Of a DNA stretch of 25,303 bases, positions 1 to 8,979 are shown one piece after another. The stretch covers positions 1 to 25,303 of the forward strand of contig CAJMQT010000012.1 of the NCBI GenBank assembly GCA_905215655.1, written 5' to 3'. The position numbers were made by a program, and so were the translations under genes. The stretch's first letter is position 1. The number at the start of each line of letters is the position of its first letter. The notes under the pieces were generated by a model. It searched no databases. It saw nothing but the letters and a program-made list of their open reading frames with translations, and was not told the origin of the DNA. This stretch comes from an uncultured bacterium. GTDB taxonomy: Bacteria > Bacteroidota > Bacteroidia > Bacteroidales > Bacteroidaceae.

Positions 1-1
1 A

Positions 2-100
2 GTAGGATTTACTACATTCTGCATCGTCATCGCTGTGCTTTCGCTGATGTACTACAATTTGGACTTCTCGCTACGGAATCCTATGAATAATGCAGGTTAA
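2..100 (+). CDS. 3' end of an unidentified membrane protein gene (partial)
   Basis: The second forward frame is open from the window edge to a TAA at 98-100 and encodes 32 residues. They begin with a hydrophobic stretch (FTTFCIVIAVLSLMYY) typical of a last transmembrane helix, followed by a short polar tail ending NNAG. The family cannot be named from so little. The stop lies one base from the convergent secA stop, leaving no room for a terminator between the two genes. The call rests only on the open frame, the membrane-like composition and the neat convergent arrangement; a chance frame of this length is possible. Confidence 0.5.
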   Translation, partial: VGFTTFCIVIAVLSLMYYNLDFSLRNPMNNAG

Positions 101-101
101 A

Positions 102-3100
102 TCAGACAATGCCTTTTCCGTGACAGTTCTTGAATTTCTTTCCGCTGCCACAAGGACATGGATCGTTTCGTCCGGGAAGTTTGTCCTTGCGTATCGGCAT
201 TTGGCGACGAGCCTCGGCGCTTTCGCGGGTGTCATGGTTTGCAGCCGCTCTTTGTGCCGGATCGGTCAGATCGTCTTTCTGCTCGGTGTACTGCTGTCGG
301 CTTCTTTGCTCGGGAGCAGCCTCACGCACCTCGTTCTGCTGCATCTCGGGTATCTGACCTCTCATAAGTATGCTTACAATGCGGTTGTTCATCTGGTCGA
401 CCATGTCATCAAACAACTTCACACTTTCGAGTTTGAAGATTATAAGCGGGTCTTTCTGTTCGTAAGACGCATTCTGAACGCTGTGTTTCAGTTCGTCGAG
501 AGCACGCAGATTTTCTTTCCAGCAGTCGTCGATTATGTGCAGAAGGATTGTCTTCTCAAACTGCTTTACGACGCTCTTGCACTCTGTATCGTAAGCCTCT
601 TTCAGATTACACGGGATGTTGAACACCGTTCTGCCGTCTGTGATTGGCACCATTATCCGCTCATATCTGTCGCCCTGATTTTCGAAGACGTCCTTGATGA
701 CAGGGTATCCGACAGCCTGTATTCTGTCAGTCTTGCGTTTGAAGTCGGCAATAGCAATCTGGAATGCCTTCTCCGCAAGGTTTTCACGGCTGTCCGTCAT
801 AAATTCGTCCTGAGTGAACGGACATTCCATTGACAATATTTTGAGGAATTCTTCCTTGCATCCCTCGTAATCGTTCTTTTCGATTATGCTGAACACACGG
901 TCCCAGATAATGTTGGTGATGTCCATTCCTATTCTTTCGCCCATCAGCGCATGACGGCGCTTCTCGTAAACGACGGTACGCTGCTTGTTCATTACGTCGT
1001 CGTATTCGAGCAAGCGCTTACGTATACCGAAGTTATTTTCCTCAACTTTACGCTGCGCACGCTCGATATTCTTCGTAATCAACGAACTTTCGATACGCTC
1101 TCCCTCTTTAAATCCGAGGCGGTCCATGACGCGTGCGATGCGCTCGCTGGCAAACAGACGCATCAACTTGTCTTCAAGGCTGATGTAGAAGACAGAACTT
1201 CCGGGGTCGCCCTGACGTCCGGCACGTCCGCGCAACTGACGGTCAACACGGCGGCTTTCATGTCTCTCGGTACCGATGATAGCAAGACCTCCGGCTTCTT
1301 TTACCTCGGGAGTAAGCTTGATATCGGTACCACGACCCGCCATGTTGGTCGCGATGGTAACGGCACCGAGCAGTCTTTCTTCCACGTGAGAGTTACCCTC
1401 TTCGTCGGTTATCGTGACCTTGCCCATCGTGCTCTTACCTGCCTCGGCAACGATGTTTGCCTCATGCTGGTGCAACTTGGCGTTCAATACGTTGTGCGGG
1501 ATACGTCTCATGTTGAGCATCTTGCTCAAAAGTTCGGAGATTTCGACCGATGTCGTACCTACAAGGCACGGACGACCGGCATTACGCATCTCCACAATCT
1601 CCTCGATAACGGCATTGTATTTCTCGCGGGCCGTCTTGTAAACACGGTCATCCATGTCGTTACGGATAACGGGCTTGTTTGTCGGGATTTCCACAACATC
1701 GAGCTTGTAAATATCCCAGAACTCGCCTGCCTCGGTGCTTGCCGTACCTGTCATGCCGGCAAGTTTGTGATACATACGGAAGTAGTTTTGCAGGGTTATG
1801 GTCGCAAAGGTCTGCGTTGCCTCCTTGACCTTGACGTGCTCCTTAGCCTCGACAGCCTGATGAAGACCGTCGCTCCATTGCCTGCCTTCCATGATACGTC
1901 CGGTCTGTTCGTCGACAATCTTCACTTCACCGTCGATAACGACATACTCGTCGTCCTTGTTGAACATAGTGTAAGCTTTGAGCAACTGTTGCAGCGTGTG
2001 GACACGCTCGCTCTGAACGGAATAATGATTAAGGAGCTTGTCTTTCTTGTCAAGTCTTTGCTGGTCGTCAAGATCTTTCTCGTTTTCCAAAGCGGAAAGT
2101 TCGGAAACAATATCAGGAAGGACGAACAGCTCTTTATCGTTAACCTGCTTGGCGAGCCATTCCGTACCTTTATCGGTAAGATCGACAGAATTAAGTTTCT
2201 CGTCGACAACAAAATACAACGGTTCAACAGCCTCGGGCATGCGACGGTTGTTGTTCTCCATGTAATATTCTTCCGTTTTCAGCATGCCGGCCTTGATACC
2301 TTCCTCTGAAAGATATTTGATCAGCGGCTTGTTCTTGGGCAATGCTTTATGCGAACGATACAGGCTGAGGAAACCTTCATCCTGCAACTTCTGGTCGTTC
2401 TTCTCGCGTCCCTCACTGATTTTCTGTTTTGCCTCGGCAAGATATTGGGTTGCAAGCTTTCTCTGCACGTCAACGATGCGTTCAACCAACGGCTGGTATT
2501 CTTCAAACATCTGGTCGTCACCATTAGGAACGGGACCTGATATAATAAGAGGTGTACGTGCGTCATCAATCAATACGGAGTCGACCTCATCGACAATGGC
2601 GTAATTGTGCTTGCGCTGTACAAGGTCGGCAGGCGATATGGCCATATTGTCGCGGAGGTAGTCAAAACCGAATTCGTTGTTCGTTCCGAAGGTGATGTCC
2701 GCCTGATAAGCCCTTCTTCTCTCCGGAGTGTTAGGTCTGTGCTTGTCGATGCAATCTACCGAAAGACCGTTAAACTCGTAGAGCGGTCCCATCCATTCGG
2801 AGTCACGCTTTGCAAGATAATCGTTCACGGTAACGACATGCACGCCATTTCCGGTAAGCGCGTTCAGGAATACCGGCAGCGTGGCTACGAGCGTTTTACC
2901 TTCACCGGTTGCCATCTCTGCGATTTTACCTTGATGAAGGACAACACCACCGAACAGCTGAACATCGTAATGAACCATGTTCCATGTCATCTCGTTTCCT
3001 CCGGCTACCCATGAATTTTTGTATATTGCCTTGTCGCCTTCTATTCTTACAAAGTCTTTGGTCGTGGCAAGCTCGCGGTCGAAATCGTTTGCCGTAACAA

Positions 3101-3482
3101 CAATTTCCTCGTTCTCGGAAAATCTGCGTGCCGTCTCTTTCACAATATTGAAAGCCACCGGCATCACCTCATTCAGGGCTTTCTCATAAATATCAAGAAC
3201 CTCTTTTTCGAGTTTGTCTATCTGATTGAAGATACTTTCACGTTCGTCAATCGGCGTTTCTTCTATTTTTGCTTTAAGTTCTTCAATCTCTTTCTTCTGT
3301 GTTGCCGCCGAGTTCTGCACATACTGTTGTATTTCTTTTGTGCGGGCGCGCAACGCGTCGTTATCAAGAGCCGATATTTTTGAATACTCCTCTTTGATCT
3401 TTTCGACCAGAGGCTGTATTTGTTTCATGTCTCTTGATGATTTGTCACCAAATAATGATTTTAAAAAATTATTAAGACCCAT
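102..3482 (-). CDS. secA: Preprotein translocase ATPase SecA
   Basis: SecA is the cytoplasmic motor that drives unfolded preproteins through SecYEG using ATP. The 1126-residue product starts MGLNNFLKSLFG and carries the Walker A loop MATGEGKT (about 190-197), the DEVD Walker B box (about 298-301), the preprotein cross-linking region, the motor motif TNMAGRGTDIKL, the GTERHESRRVDRQLRGRAGRQGD-type motif VI region, and a C-terminal zinc motif CxCx8CH (C1109, C1111, C1120, H1121). It is longer than the roughly 900-residue E. coli protein because of an insertion in the first nucleotide-binding domain, as is usual in Bacteroidetes. The frame is open 22 codons further upstream to 3548, but that extension would start at the -33 element of the promoter found at 3521-3551, so the ATG at 3482 is preferred. 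Confidence 0.97.
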   Translation of the reverse strand: MGLNNFLKSLFGDKSSRDMKQIQPLVEKIKEEYSKISALDNDALRARTKEIQQYVQNSAATQKKEIEELKAKIEETPIDERESIFNQIDKLEKEVLDIYEKALNEVMPVAFNIVKETARRFSENEEIVVTANDFDRELATTKDFVRIEGDKAIYKNSWVAGGNEMTWNMVHYDVQLFGGVVLHQGKIAEMATGEGKTLVATLPVFLNALTGNGVHVVTVNDYLAKRDSEWMGPLYEFNGLSVDCIDKHRPNTPERRRAYQADITFGTNNEFGFDYLRDNMAISPADLVQRKHNYAIVDEVDSVLIDDARTPLIISGPVPNGDDQMFEEYQPLVERIVDVQRKLATQYLAEAKQKISEGREKNDQKLQDEGFLSLYRSHKALPKNKPLIKYLSEEGIKAGMLKTEEYYMENNNRRMPEAVEPLYFVVDEKLNSVDLTDKGTEWLAKQVNDKELFVLPDIVSELSALENEKDLDDQQRLDKKDKLLNHYSVQSERVHTLQQLLKAYTMFNKDDEYVVIDGEVKIVDEQTGRIMEGRQWSDGLHQAVEAKEHVKVKEATQTFATITLQNYFRMYHKLAGMTGTASTEAGEFWDIYKLDVVEIPTNKPVIRNDMDDRVYKTAREKYNAVIEEIVEMRNAGRPCLVGTTSVEISELLSKMLNMRRIPHNVLNAKLHQHEANIVAEAGKSTMGKVTITDEEGNSHVEERLLGAVTIATNMAGRGTDIKLTPEVKEAGGLAIIGTERHESRRVDRQLRGRAGRQGDPGSSVFYISLEDKLMRLFASERIARVMDRLGFKEGERIESSLITKNIERAQRKVEENNFGIRKRLLEYDDVMNKQRTVVYEKRRHALMGERIGMDITNIIWDRVFSIIEKNDYEGCKEEFLKILSMECPFTQDEFMTDSRENLAEKAFQIAIADFKRKTDRIQAVGYPVIKDVFENQGDRYERIMVPITDGRTVFNIPCNLKEAYDTECKSVVKQFEKTILLHIIDDCWKENLRALDELKHSVQNASYEQKDPLIIFKLESVKLFDDMVDQMNNRIVSILMRGQIPEMQQNEVREAAPEQRSRQQYTEQKDDLTDPAQRAAANHDTRESAEARRQMPIRKDKLPGRNDPCPCGSGKKFKNCHGKGIV

Positions 3483-3520
3483 ATTATGTAATTTTCTTTT
3501 TTCTATGAATTGATTGCGTG

Positions 3521-3551
3521 CAAAGTTACCATTTATTTTTATTTGCACAAA
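3521..3551 (-). promoter_or_regulatory. secA promoter, Bacteroidetes -33/-7 type
   Basis: On the minus strand, TTTG (3548-3551) is followed after exactly 19 bases by TAACTTTG (3521-3528). This matches the known Bacteroidetes primary sigma consensus, TTTG - 19 to 21 - TAnnTTTG. The -7 box ends 38 bases before the secA ATG at 3482. A second TAACTTTG at 3548-3555 overlaps the -33 box and could be a tandem upstream start site; I see no matching -33 for it. Confidence 0.8.
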
Positions 3552-3569
3552 GTTATGTTTCTTATTCTT

Positions 3570-4991
3570 TTACAACAAAGGTTCGACGTTGCAGGCGTTA
3601 GGAGCCCTGATACGGATAAATTTAGCAACGGTCGGAGCTATTCTGTCCGTCGTTACAGGTGTCGTTATCTTTGCGCTCCCGATACCTGCCCCATAAAATA
3701 TTATCGGGAAATTTACGGTGTTGGCACGTGAGGTATATTGCTGTTGATTGTCCTCGTTAAGAAGTTTCCAGCCCGGATATACCTCAACAACAATATCTCC
3801 GCATTTGTTCGGATTATACCAGTTGCCTATTTTTGAATTGCCGCTGTTCTTATATAAAATAAGGTCTTTGCTTGTATAGACGTCGCCAACGCCCTCATTC
3901 AACAAGAGGAATGATTGAGCCTTACTTAAAAGTTCGTCCGCGTTTATACGTTTTTGTTCTATCAGTTCCTGATTAAGAAAAATCTGATTATAAAAACAGC
4001 TTTCAACATATTTGTCCTGACCATATATCGCTCCAAGATACATGTTCAGCAAATTCGTCGTTCGGTTTATATAAAATGTGCCGTTCGGAATTTTATATTT
4101 GTCGTAATCAATCTCTTTCTCATCGCAATATCCGGTGCTCGTGACAACAAACAGTACGTTATCGGCTCCCAATCGTTGCTCTATTTTGCTTATCAGCTTT
4201 TCCAACTCACGGTCAAGCCCGGTATACGTGTTTCGCAGTTGCAGACTCGTTTTGTTCTCAGACGCTTTAACGTCATACGTCAACGACAGCATGTCAGGCG
4301 TCTCGTCGAGTCCCATTCCTGTGCTCTCGATACATTGCAGAGCTACGCTTGTTATGTTGGAATTGATATTATTCTCTGTAAACCCATTGGAATACAAAGA
4401 ATTATACGATGCCAACCAGTTTGGAATCTTTTTTGAATAGTAGGACGAGGAGCACCAGGCTTTAAGGTCCTTATCTATCCAGAAAGCGCCATCAGCGGCA
4501 TGACCGCCGGACATTATTGCCGCATCCCTTTCTTTTGCGATGCTGAAAACGATTGCCTTGTTGTCCGTCGCTATTTTCAGTTCATCATTAACGGTCGTTA
4601 CCAAAAGGTTTTTAGGCGTCGGGATTGTATTCGACGAATATCTGTCGTCTTCGACACAGTCGACAGGAAATAATGATTTTTTGTTCAGCCACGTCGAGCC
4701 TGTTATGCCGTTCATCGAGGGAGATGTTCCGGTCATTATTGACGCGACAGACGAGGCGCGGTCTATCGGGAAGAACGAATACCGCACGTTCTCATACACC
4801 GTGCCGCCGGCAAGCAGTTTCTTAAATCCGTTATCGCCGTAGAAAGGATAAAAATCTTCTATATAATCGGAACGAAGTTGGTCGATTGTTATATTGACAA
4901 CAAGTTTCGGATAAAATCTCTTGGGTTGCGATTTTACCGGATTACTTGTTATCAGTGCCAGCACCGTTGCTGTTATATATTTATTTATCAT
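3570..4991 (-). CDS. Alkaline-phosphatase-superfamily protein (PafA-like), probably catalytically degenerate
   Basis: The 473-residue product has an N-terminal signal peptide (cleavage likely near SNPVKSQ) and the PafA-type alkaline phosphatase fold. Shared landmarks are VVNITIDQLRSDY near 31-43, IMTGTSPSMNGI near 85-96, the GHAADGAFWID segment, and a C-terminal IIFYGAGI...TTPVTTDRIAPTVA block. Active PafA enzymes are secreted phosphomonoesterases with a Thr nucleophile and two zinc sites. Here the nucleophile region reads FPIDRASSVASIMTG with no Thr at the expected place, the usual ADHG metal motif reads TSTGY, and the late THG histidine region reads YTSRAN. The first metal Asp (D37) remains. 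It is predicted to be periplasmic and not an ordinary phosphatase. The start overlaps the end of the DUF4105 gene by 11 bp, implying translational coupling; secA follows after 87 bp with its own promoter. Confidence 0.8.
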   Translation of the reverse strand: MINKYITATVLALITSNPVKSQPKRFYPKLVVNITIDQLRSDYIEDFYPFYGDNGFKKLLAGGTVYENVRYSFFPIDRASSVASIMTGTSPSMNGITGSTWLNKKSLFPVDCVEDDRYSSNTIPTPKNLLVTTVNDELKIATDNKAIVFSIAKERDAAIMSGGHAADGAFWIDKDLKAWCSSSYYSKKIPNWLASYNSLYSNGFTENNINSNITSVALQCIESTGMGLDETPDMLSLTYDVKASENKTSLQLRNTYTGLDRELEKLISKIEQRLGADNVLFVVTSTGYCDEKEIDYDKYKIPNGTFYINRTTNLLNMYLGAIYGQDKYVESCFYNQIFLNQELIEQKRINADELLSKAQSFLLLNEGVGDVYTSKDLILYKNSGNSKIGNWYNPNKCGDIVVEVYPGWKLLNEDNQQQYTSRANTVNFPIIFYGAGIGSAKITTPVTTDRIAPTVAKFIRIRAPNACNVEPLL

Positions 4992-6222
4992 TATCGGTTT
5001 TTAGATATATTGTTCGCCATAAGCATCTTATCAGCAAAGATAATGCCAAAATATACATTCCCTCGGCATATTTTTGAAATATGCCAGCAATAAAGAACAA
5101 AATTATTACTAATGAGGCATAAATCCAAAAATTATCGGCTCTTTTTTGCTTTAATCTTTTAGATACTCGGTAAACAAGCAGCAAATTTAACGGATTGAGC
5201 AACAATATCTGGAAATTTATGCTTGTCGTAGGATGTTGCGAAAAAATCATGAGGAATAAGATAAAACCGGCACAACCAATTGCAAACATAAGAAACGAAT
5301 CGAAAAGCCACAAGTTTTTCTTGTAAAAGAATTCGAACGATGTAACCAAGACAATCAGGCAAAAAACGATCATGGCACACGTGCCCGGACGCAAGAAGTC
5401 TTCTTGCCGCACTTCCTGCCGCGTATTTTCAATAACTTTAAAAGTTGCTTTGACCAGCGGTCTTTTCACGCCTTCGGCATTTACTATCTTCGCATCGGCG
5501 AAATCGTATTCCAGATTAAACGGCAGAAATTGATATTCGTTTCTGTCGGTTGCCTTGTCGGCATTAACGCCGAGCAACAAATCGTTTCCGAACCTTGCCC
5601 ACGGATGATCCCCGTTAAAGGAATGTGTCAATGAACGGAACGACGGGTACTCCGATTTATCGTTTGCATACAGGACTTTGCCTCTGATATTACGGAAAAT
5701 TATATCTCGTGCCCGCGTAGTGCAATTATCATAAAAGCAATTATATCTGTAAACCCGATTTTCCGGTAGATAATTTTGGTCTAACGCCGCCACGACCGCA
5801 TCTTTCTCCTCTTTTGTCAGATTAAGAACCTGCTGAACGACGTATCGGTTTTCGCGTTTATATTCATTATAGAAAAACTCAAACGGCACCACTCCCATTT
5901 CATAATCTGTAAGTCCGAAAATAAATCTAAGGATGAAATATTTTTGCCGAAAGGAGAACATTCCGTAATTCACGACAACATCGATGTTTTTTGCGTAATT
6001 GGTATATCTTATCGCTGTATGTCCGTAAAGGCTGTAAACCTCCGTTCCGGGCGAGCATGTAAGCAGACTGATTTCAACAGAATCATTGCAGCCTTCATGA
6101 TACGTTTCGCCGTCACATCTTGCATAAACCTCACTTACATGCAGAAAGATTGCGCTTAAAAATAAAGCGATAAAAAAAAACTTAGGATGTTTCACGATGC
6201 AAAAATAAATGATATTTCTCAT
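4981..6222 (-). CDS. DUF4105 (Lnb N-terminal-like) membrane protein
   Basis: The 413-residue product has a signal sequence or anchor (about 12-34), then a DUF4105 domain. Its conserved papain-like/NlpC-like landmarks are visible: the LYGHTAIRY histidine motif (H68) and YNCFYDNCTTRARDI (C162, C167) near 160-174. This fold is related to the N-terminal domain of Lnb and is thought to act outside the inner membrane on peptide or lipid-linked bonds, but no substrate is established for Bacteroidales members. The C-terminal third, from about residue 280, holds about four hydrophobic helices, so the catalytic domain is probably tethered in the inner membrane facing the periplasm. Its end overlaps the phosphatase-like gene by 11 bp, so the two probably form a two-gene unit. 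It is divergent from coaX, with 62 bp between starts. Confidence 0.85.
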   Translation of the reverse strand: MRNIIYFCIVKHPKFFFIALFLSAIFLHVSEVYARCDGETYHEGCNDSVEISLLTCSPGTEVYSLYGHTAIRYTNYAKNIDVVVNYGMFSFRQKYFILRFIFGLTDYEMGVVPFEFFYNEYKRENRYVVQQVLNLTKEEKDAVVAALDQNYLPENRVYRYNCFYDNCTTRARDIIFRNIRGKVLYANDKSEYPSFRSLTHSFNGDHPWARFGNDLLLGVNADKATDRNEYQFLPFNLEYDFADAKIVNAEGVKRPLVKATFKVIENTRQEVRQEDFLRPGTCAMIVFCLIVLVTSFEFFYKKNLWLFDSFLMFAIGCAGFILFLMIFSQHPTTSINFQILLLNPLNLLLVYRVSKRLKQKRADNFWIYASLVIILFFIAGIFQKYAEGMYILALSLLIRCLWRTIYLKTDNDK

Positions 6223-6252
6223 TTTACATACTATTAATTCCGTTTTTTTTGA

Positions 6253-6260
6253 TAATTTTG
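6253..6260 (+). promoter_or_regulatory. Candidate -7 element for coaX operon
   Basis: TAATTTTG matches the Bacteroidetes -7 consensus TAnnTTTG and ends 24 bases before the GTG start chosen for coaX. No convincing TTTG -33 box lies 19-21 bases upstream; only T-rich sequence is present. It also argues against the TTG codon at 6249 as the coaX start, since that would lie upstream of the transcript start. Confidence 0.5.
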
Positions 6261-6284
6261 CATGCTGTAAGCAGATTTCGGCAA

Positions 6285-7022
6285 GTGAATTTAATTATTG
6301 ACATAGGTAATACTTGTTCCAAATTCGTATGTTTTGATGGTTTCAAGATCATTGAAGAGATACGTGCGGACAAAGGCGAAGAGTCGGTGTTATACGACTT
6401 TTGCAAAAAATATGCCTTTAATAAAGGTATATATTCAACCGTTACGGATTTAAGTCCCGAATTTTCCAAAATCATAGACACGCTGCCATTTCCCGTAATG
6501 AAGTTTTCAAGCGGGAAGACACGAATACCCATAAAAAACAACTACAAGACGCCCGAAACATTGGGAGCCGACAGACTGGCTGCCGCCGTTGGAGCAAACT
6601 ATCTCCAACCGTCCCGGGACATTCTTATCATCGACGTCGGAACATGTATCACCTTCGACTTCATTTCATCGGAAGGTGTTTATGAAGGCGGCAACATCTC
6701 ACTCGGTCCGACAATGCGTTTAAAGGCTCTTCACGAATACACATCGAAACTGCCGCTGGTGGAAAGGAAAGGCGCCATGACCGAAATTCTTGGCGACACC
6801 ACGGAGACGGCAATACGCAACGGAGTCATTCTGGGTATTAAGTATGAAATAGAAAGATATGTTGACGAATTTATGCAAAAATATCCTCAACTTTTTGTTT
6901 ATTTAACTGGCGGCGTACATCTGAATTTGCATTATTCAGAAAAAATACTCATCTTTGCAAACGATTTTATTGTGCCGATAGGCCTTAACCGAATTTTAGA
7001 ATACAACAATGAATTATTATAG
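6285..7022 (+). CDS. coaX: Type III pantothenate kinase
   Basis: CoaX phosphorylates pantothenate with ATP, the first committed step of coenzyme A synthesis, and needs a monovalent cation. The 245-residue product begins at the family's usual position with the phosphate-binding DIGNT motif, and carries the TLGADRLAAAVGA motif (near 98-110) and the IIDVGTCITFDFI motif (near 122-134) of the acetate/sugar kinase/Hsp70/actin fold. Length is normal. The start is GTG: homologues begin directly with NLIIDIGNT, and the in-frame TTG at 6249 precedes the -7 box. The 3' end overlaps the following barrel gene by 14 bp, so the two are translationally coupled. Confidence 0.93.
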   Translation: MNLIIDIGNTCSKFVCFDGFKIIEEIRADKGEESVLYDFCKKYAFNKGIYSTVTDLSPEFSKIIDTLPFPVMKFSSGKTRIPIKNNYKTPETLGADRLAAAVGANYLQPSRDILIIDVGTCITFDFISSEGVYEGGNISLGPTMRLKALHEYTSKLPLVERKGAMTEILGDTTETAIRNGVILGIKYEIERYVDEFMQKYPQLFVYLTGGVHLNLHYSEKILIFANDFIVPIGLNRILEYNNELL

Positions 7023-8310
7023 AAAAGTATTAAGCGTAATTTTAATATCGTTTCTTGCAACATCGGCTTTCGCTCAAAGCGGAACAAACTCACCTTTCAG
7101 CCAATACGGATTAGGACAACTCAGCGACCAGACCAGCGGATTCAACCGCGGAATGAACGGTCTCGGAATGGCTTTCAGAGAGCACAATCAGGTAAATTAT
7201 ATAAATCCGGCATCTTATTCCGCAATGGACTCGCTTACATTCATCTTCGACATGGGACTGTCAGGACAGATAACCAACTTCAAAGAAGGCGGACGCAAGC
7301 TCAATGCCAACAATGCCGATTTCGAGTATGCGGTTGCCGGTTTCCGAGCTTTCAAGAATATCGGTGTAAGTTTCGGTATCATCCCATTCACCAACGTCGG
7401 TTACAATTACTCTACGACAGAAACTCTTAAAGAAGACCGCAACGTGTCTTATACGAACACTTATTCGGGCAGCGGCGGCATCCATCAGGTTTTTGTGGGA
7501 GCCGGTTGGGAATTTATAAAAGGTTTTTCTTTCGGTGCCAACGTCTCATATCTTTGGGGCAACATTGAGCGCTCTGTAACAAACAGTTACAGCGACGCTT
7601 ACATTAACACACTGTCAAAATATTACAAGGCGACGGTTAACAGCTATAAACTTGACCTCGGCTTGCAATATACGGCAAACATCGACAAAAAGAACAACAT
7701 TACCGTCGGACTTACTTACAGCTTCGGGCACAAGCTCAATTCCGACCCCGAATGTATGGTTATTTCGACCAACACCTCTACGGCTGTTGCCGACACATCA
7801 TCTTATTCGGTCAAGAACGGTCTTGAAATACCCACATCATTCGGAGCGGGCGTTGCATGGAATCATAACAACAAATTGAAACTGGGAGCTGACTTCCTAT
7901 ATCAGAAGTGGGGCGACATGAAATATCCGGTTTACAAGGTCAATAATAACGTCTCGACTTACGAGCTGACAGACAACTATTATTCTGACAGATATAAAGT
8001 GACATTCGGAGGCGAGTTCTGCAACAATGAAATGAGCCGCAGATTTTTTGACAGAGTAAGATACCGTGCCGGCGTATCATACGCCACACCTTATTTTAAA
8101 ATAAACGGTCAGGACGGTCCGAAAGAGATCGGAGTAAGTGCCGGATTCGGTATCCCGATAGTAAACAATTACAACAACCGCTCAATCCTCAACATCTCGG
8201 GGCAGTGGGTTCATTCGGCAGCAAAAGGAATGTTGACAGAAAATACTTTCCGCATAAACATCGGCTTGACATTCAATGAACGCTGGTTTATGAAGTGGAA
8301 AGTTGACTGA
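7009..8310 (+). CDS. FadL/OmpP1-like outer-membrane beta-barrel protein
   Basis: The 433-residue product has a Sec signal peptide (cleavage near SAFAQ, residue 23), then a sequence rich in alternating aromatic and polar residues typical of a transmembrane beta-barrel, ending in the strand FRINIGLTFNERWFMKWKVD. The N-terminal section SPFSQYGLGQLSDQTSGFNRGMNGLGMAF followed by NPASYSAMDSLTF resembles the hatch region of FadL-like transport proteins. In Bacteroidales this gene commonly sits between coaX and lptC. It probably lets hydrophobic or small molecules cross the outer membrane; no substrate can be assigned. It overlaps coaX by 14 bp. Confidence 0.8.
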   Translation: MNYYRKVLSVILISFLATSAFAQSGTNSPFSQYGLGQLSDQTSGFNRGMNGLGMAFREHNQVNYINPASYSAMDSLTFIFDMGLSGQITNFKEGGRKLNANNADFEYAVAGFRAFKNIGVSFGIIPFTNVGYNYSTTETLKEDRNVSYTNTYSGSGGIHQVFVGAGWEFIKGFSFGANVSYLWGNIERSVTNSYSDAYINTLSKYYKATVNSYKLDLGLQYTANIDKKNNITVGLTYSFGHKLNSDPECMVISTNTSTAVADTSSYSVKNGLEIPTSFGAGVAWNHNNKLKLGADFLYQKWGDMKYPVYKVNNNVSTYELTDNYYSDRYKVTFGGEFCNNEMSRRFFDRVRYRAGVSYATPYFKINGQDGPKEIGVSAGFGIPIVNNYNNRSILNISGQWVHSAAKGMLTENTFRINIGLTFNERWFMKWKVD

Positions 8311-8332
8311 TTGGATGTAATCGCATATCACG

Positions 8333-8971
8333 GTGAAAATTCATTTATATCTTCCGATTTTAGCATTACTCTTTCTGACATCATGTCAGGAAGAGAAAAA
8401 ACACACGGCACCCGCAATCTATCCCCGCGATTCGGTTGCCGTGATGACTTCTTTCGGAGTAAACACTCTCATTTCAGACTCAGGACTGATAAAATATCGC
8501 ATCGTTACCGAAAGATGGGAAATCAACCAGGCTAAGCAGCCGTCACGATGGACATTCGATAAAGGACTGTTTCTCGAACAGTTTGACGAGAAATTTCATA
8601 TTGAAGCGTACATCCAATGCGACACCGCATATTATTTTGACCAAGAAAAACTTTGGGAATTGCGCGGACGTGTCCGCGTGCGCACTATCGACGGGATGCG
8701 TTTCGCAAGCCAAGAACTTTATTGGGATCAGAACAAGCACGAACTTTACAGCCACAAGTTCTCACGCCTCGTAACTCCTGACAGAGAGATGCAAGGAACA
8801 TATTTTGTCAGCGATGAAAAACTTACGCGCTATACGATAAGCAACTCGAAAGGCTCGTTTGCGAAAGAAGATATGGCAAGTAGCGGCAACGACAGTATTC
8901 TTGCCGCTCCCGACACGGTCAAGGCAAAGAAGAGATTGCCGGTAATGCCTCACGCCAGAACAAAACCATAA
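8333..8971 (+). CDS. lptC: LPS export protein LptC, lipoprotein form
   Basis: LptC passes lipopolysaccharide from the LptB2FG extractor to the LptA periplasmic bridge. The 212-residue product starts at GTG and has a lipoprotein signal with lipobox LTSC (C18), then an OstA-like beta-jellyroll: IKYRIVTERWEI, then WTFDKGLFLEQFDEKFHIEAYIQCDTAYYF, WELRGRVRVRTIDGMRFASQELYWD. E. coli LptC has a transmembrane anchor instead; the lipid anchor is common in Bacteroidetes. The C-terminal 30 residues are low-complexity and basic. It follows the barrel gene by 22 bp and precedes the CorC-like gene by 8 bp, consistent with one operon. The GTG start is supported by the signal peptide beginning there. Confidence 0.88.
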   Translation: MKIHLYLPILALLFLTSCQEEKKHTAPAIYPRDSVAVMTSFGVNTLISDSGLIKYRIVTERWEINQAKQPSRWTFDKGLFLEQFDEKFHIEAYIQCDTAYYFDQEKLWELRGRVRVRTIDGMRFASQELYWDQNKHELYSHKFSRLVTPDREMQGTYFVSDEKLTRYTISNSKGSFAKEDMASSGNDSILAAPDTVKAKKRLPVMPHARTKP

Positions 8972-8979
8972 AAACAATT

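Noticed and set aside
951..2309. 452-codon open frame on the + strand
   Set aside because: It lies entirely antisense to secA, whose motifs are complete; its translation shows no recognisable domain and only mirrors secA codon bias.
3483..3548. 22-codon N-terminal extension of SecA
   Set aside because: It would begin at the -33 element and span the -7 box of the likely promoter, and homologues start at MGLNNFLKSLFG.
6249..6284. TTG start 12 codons upstream for coaX
   Set aside because: The codon lies upstream of the -7 box, and the family begins at the NLIIDIGNT segment.
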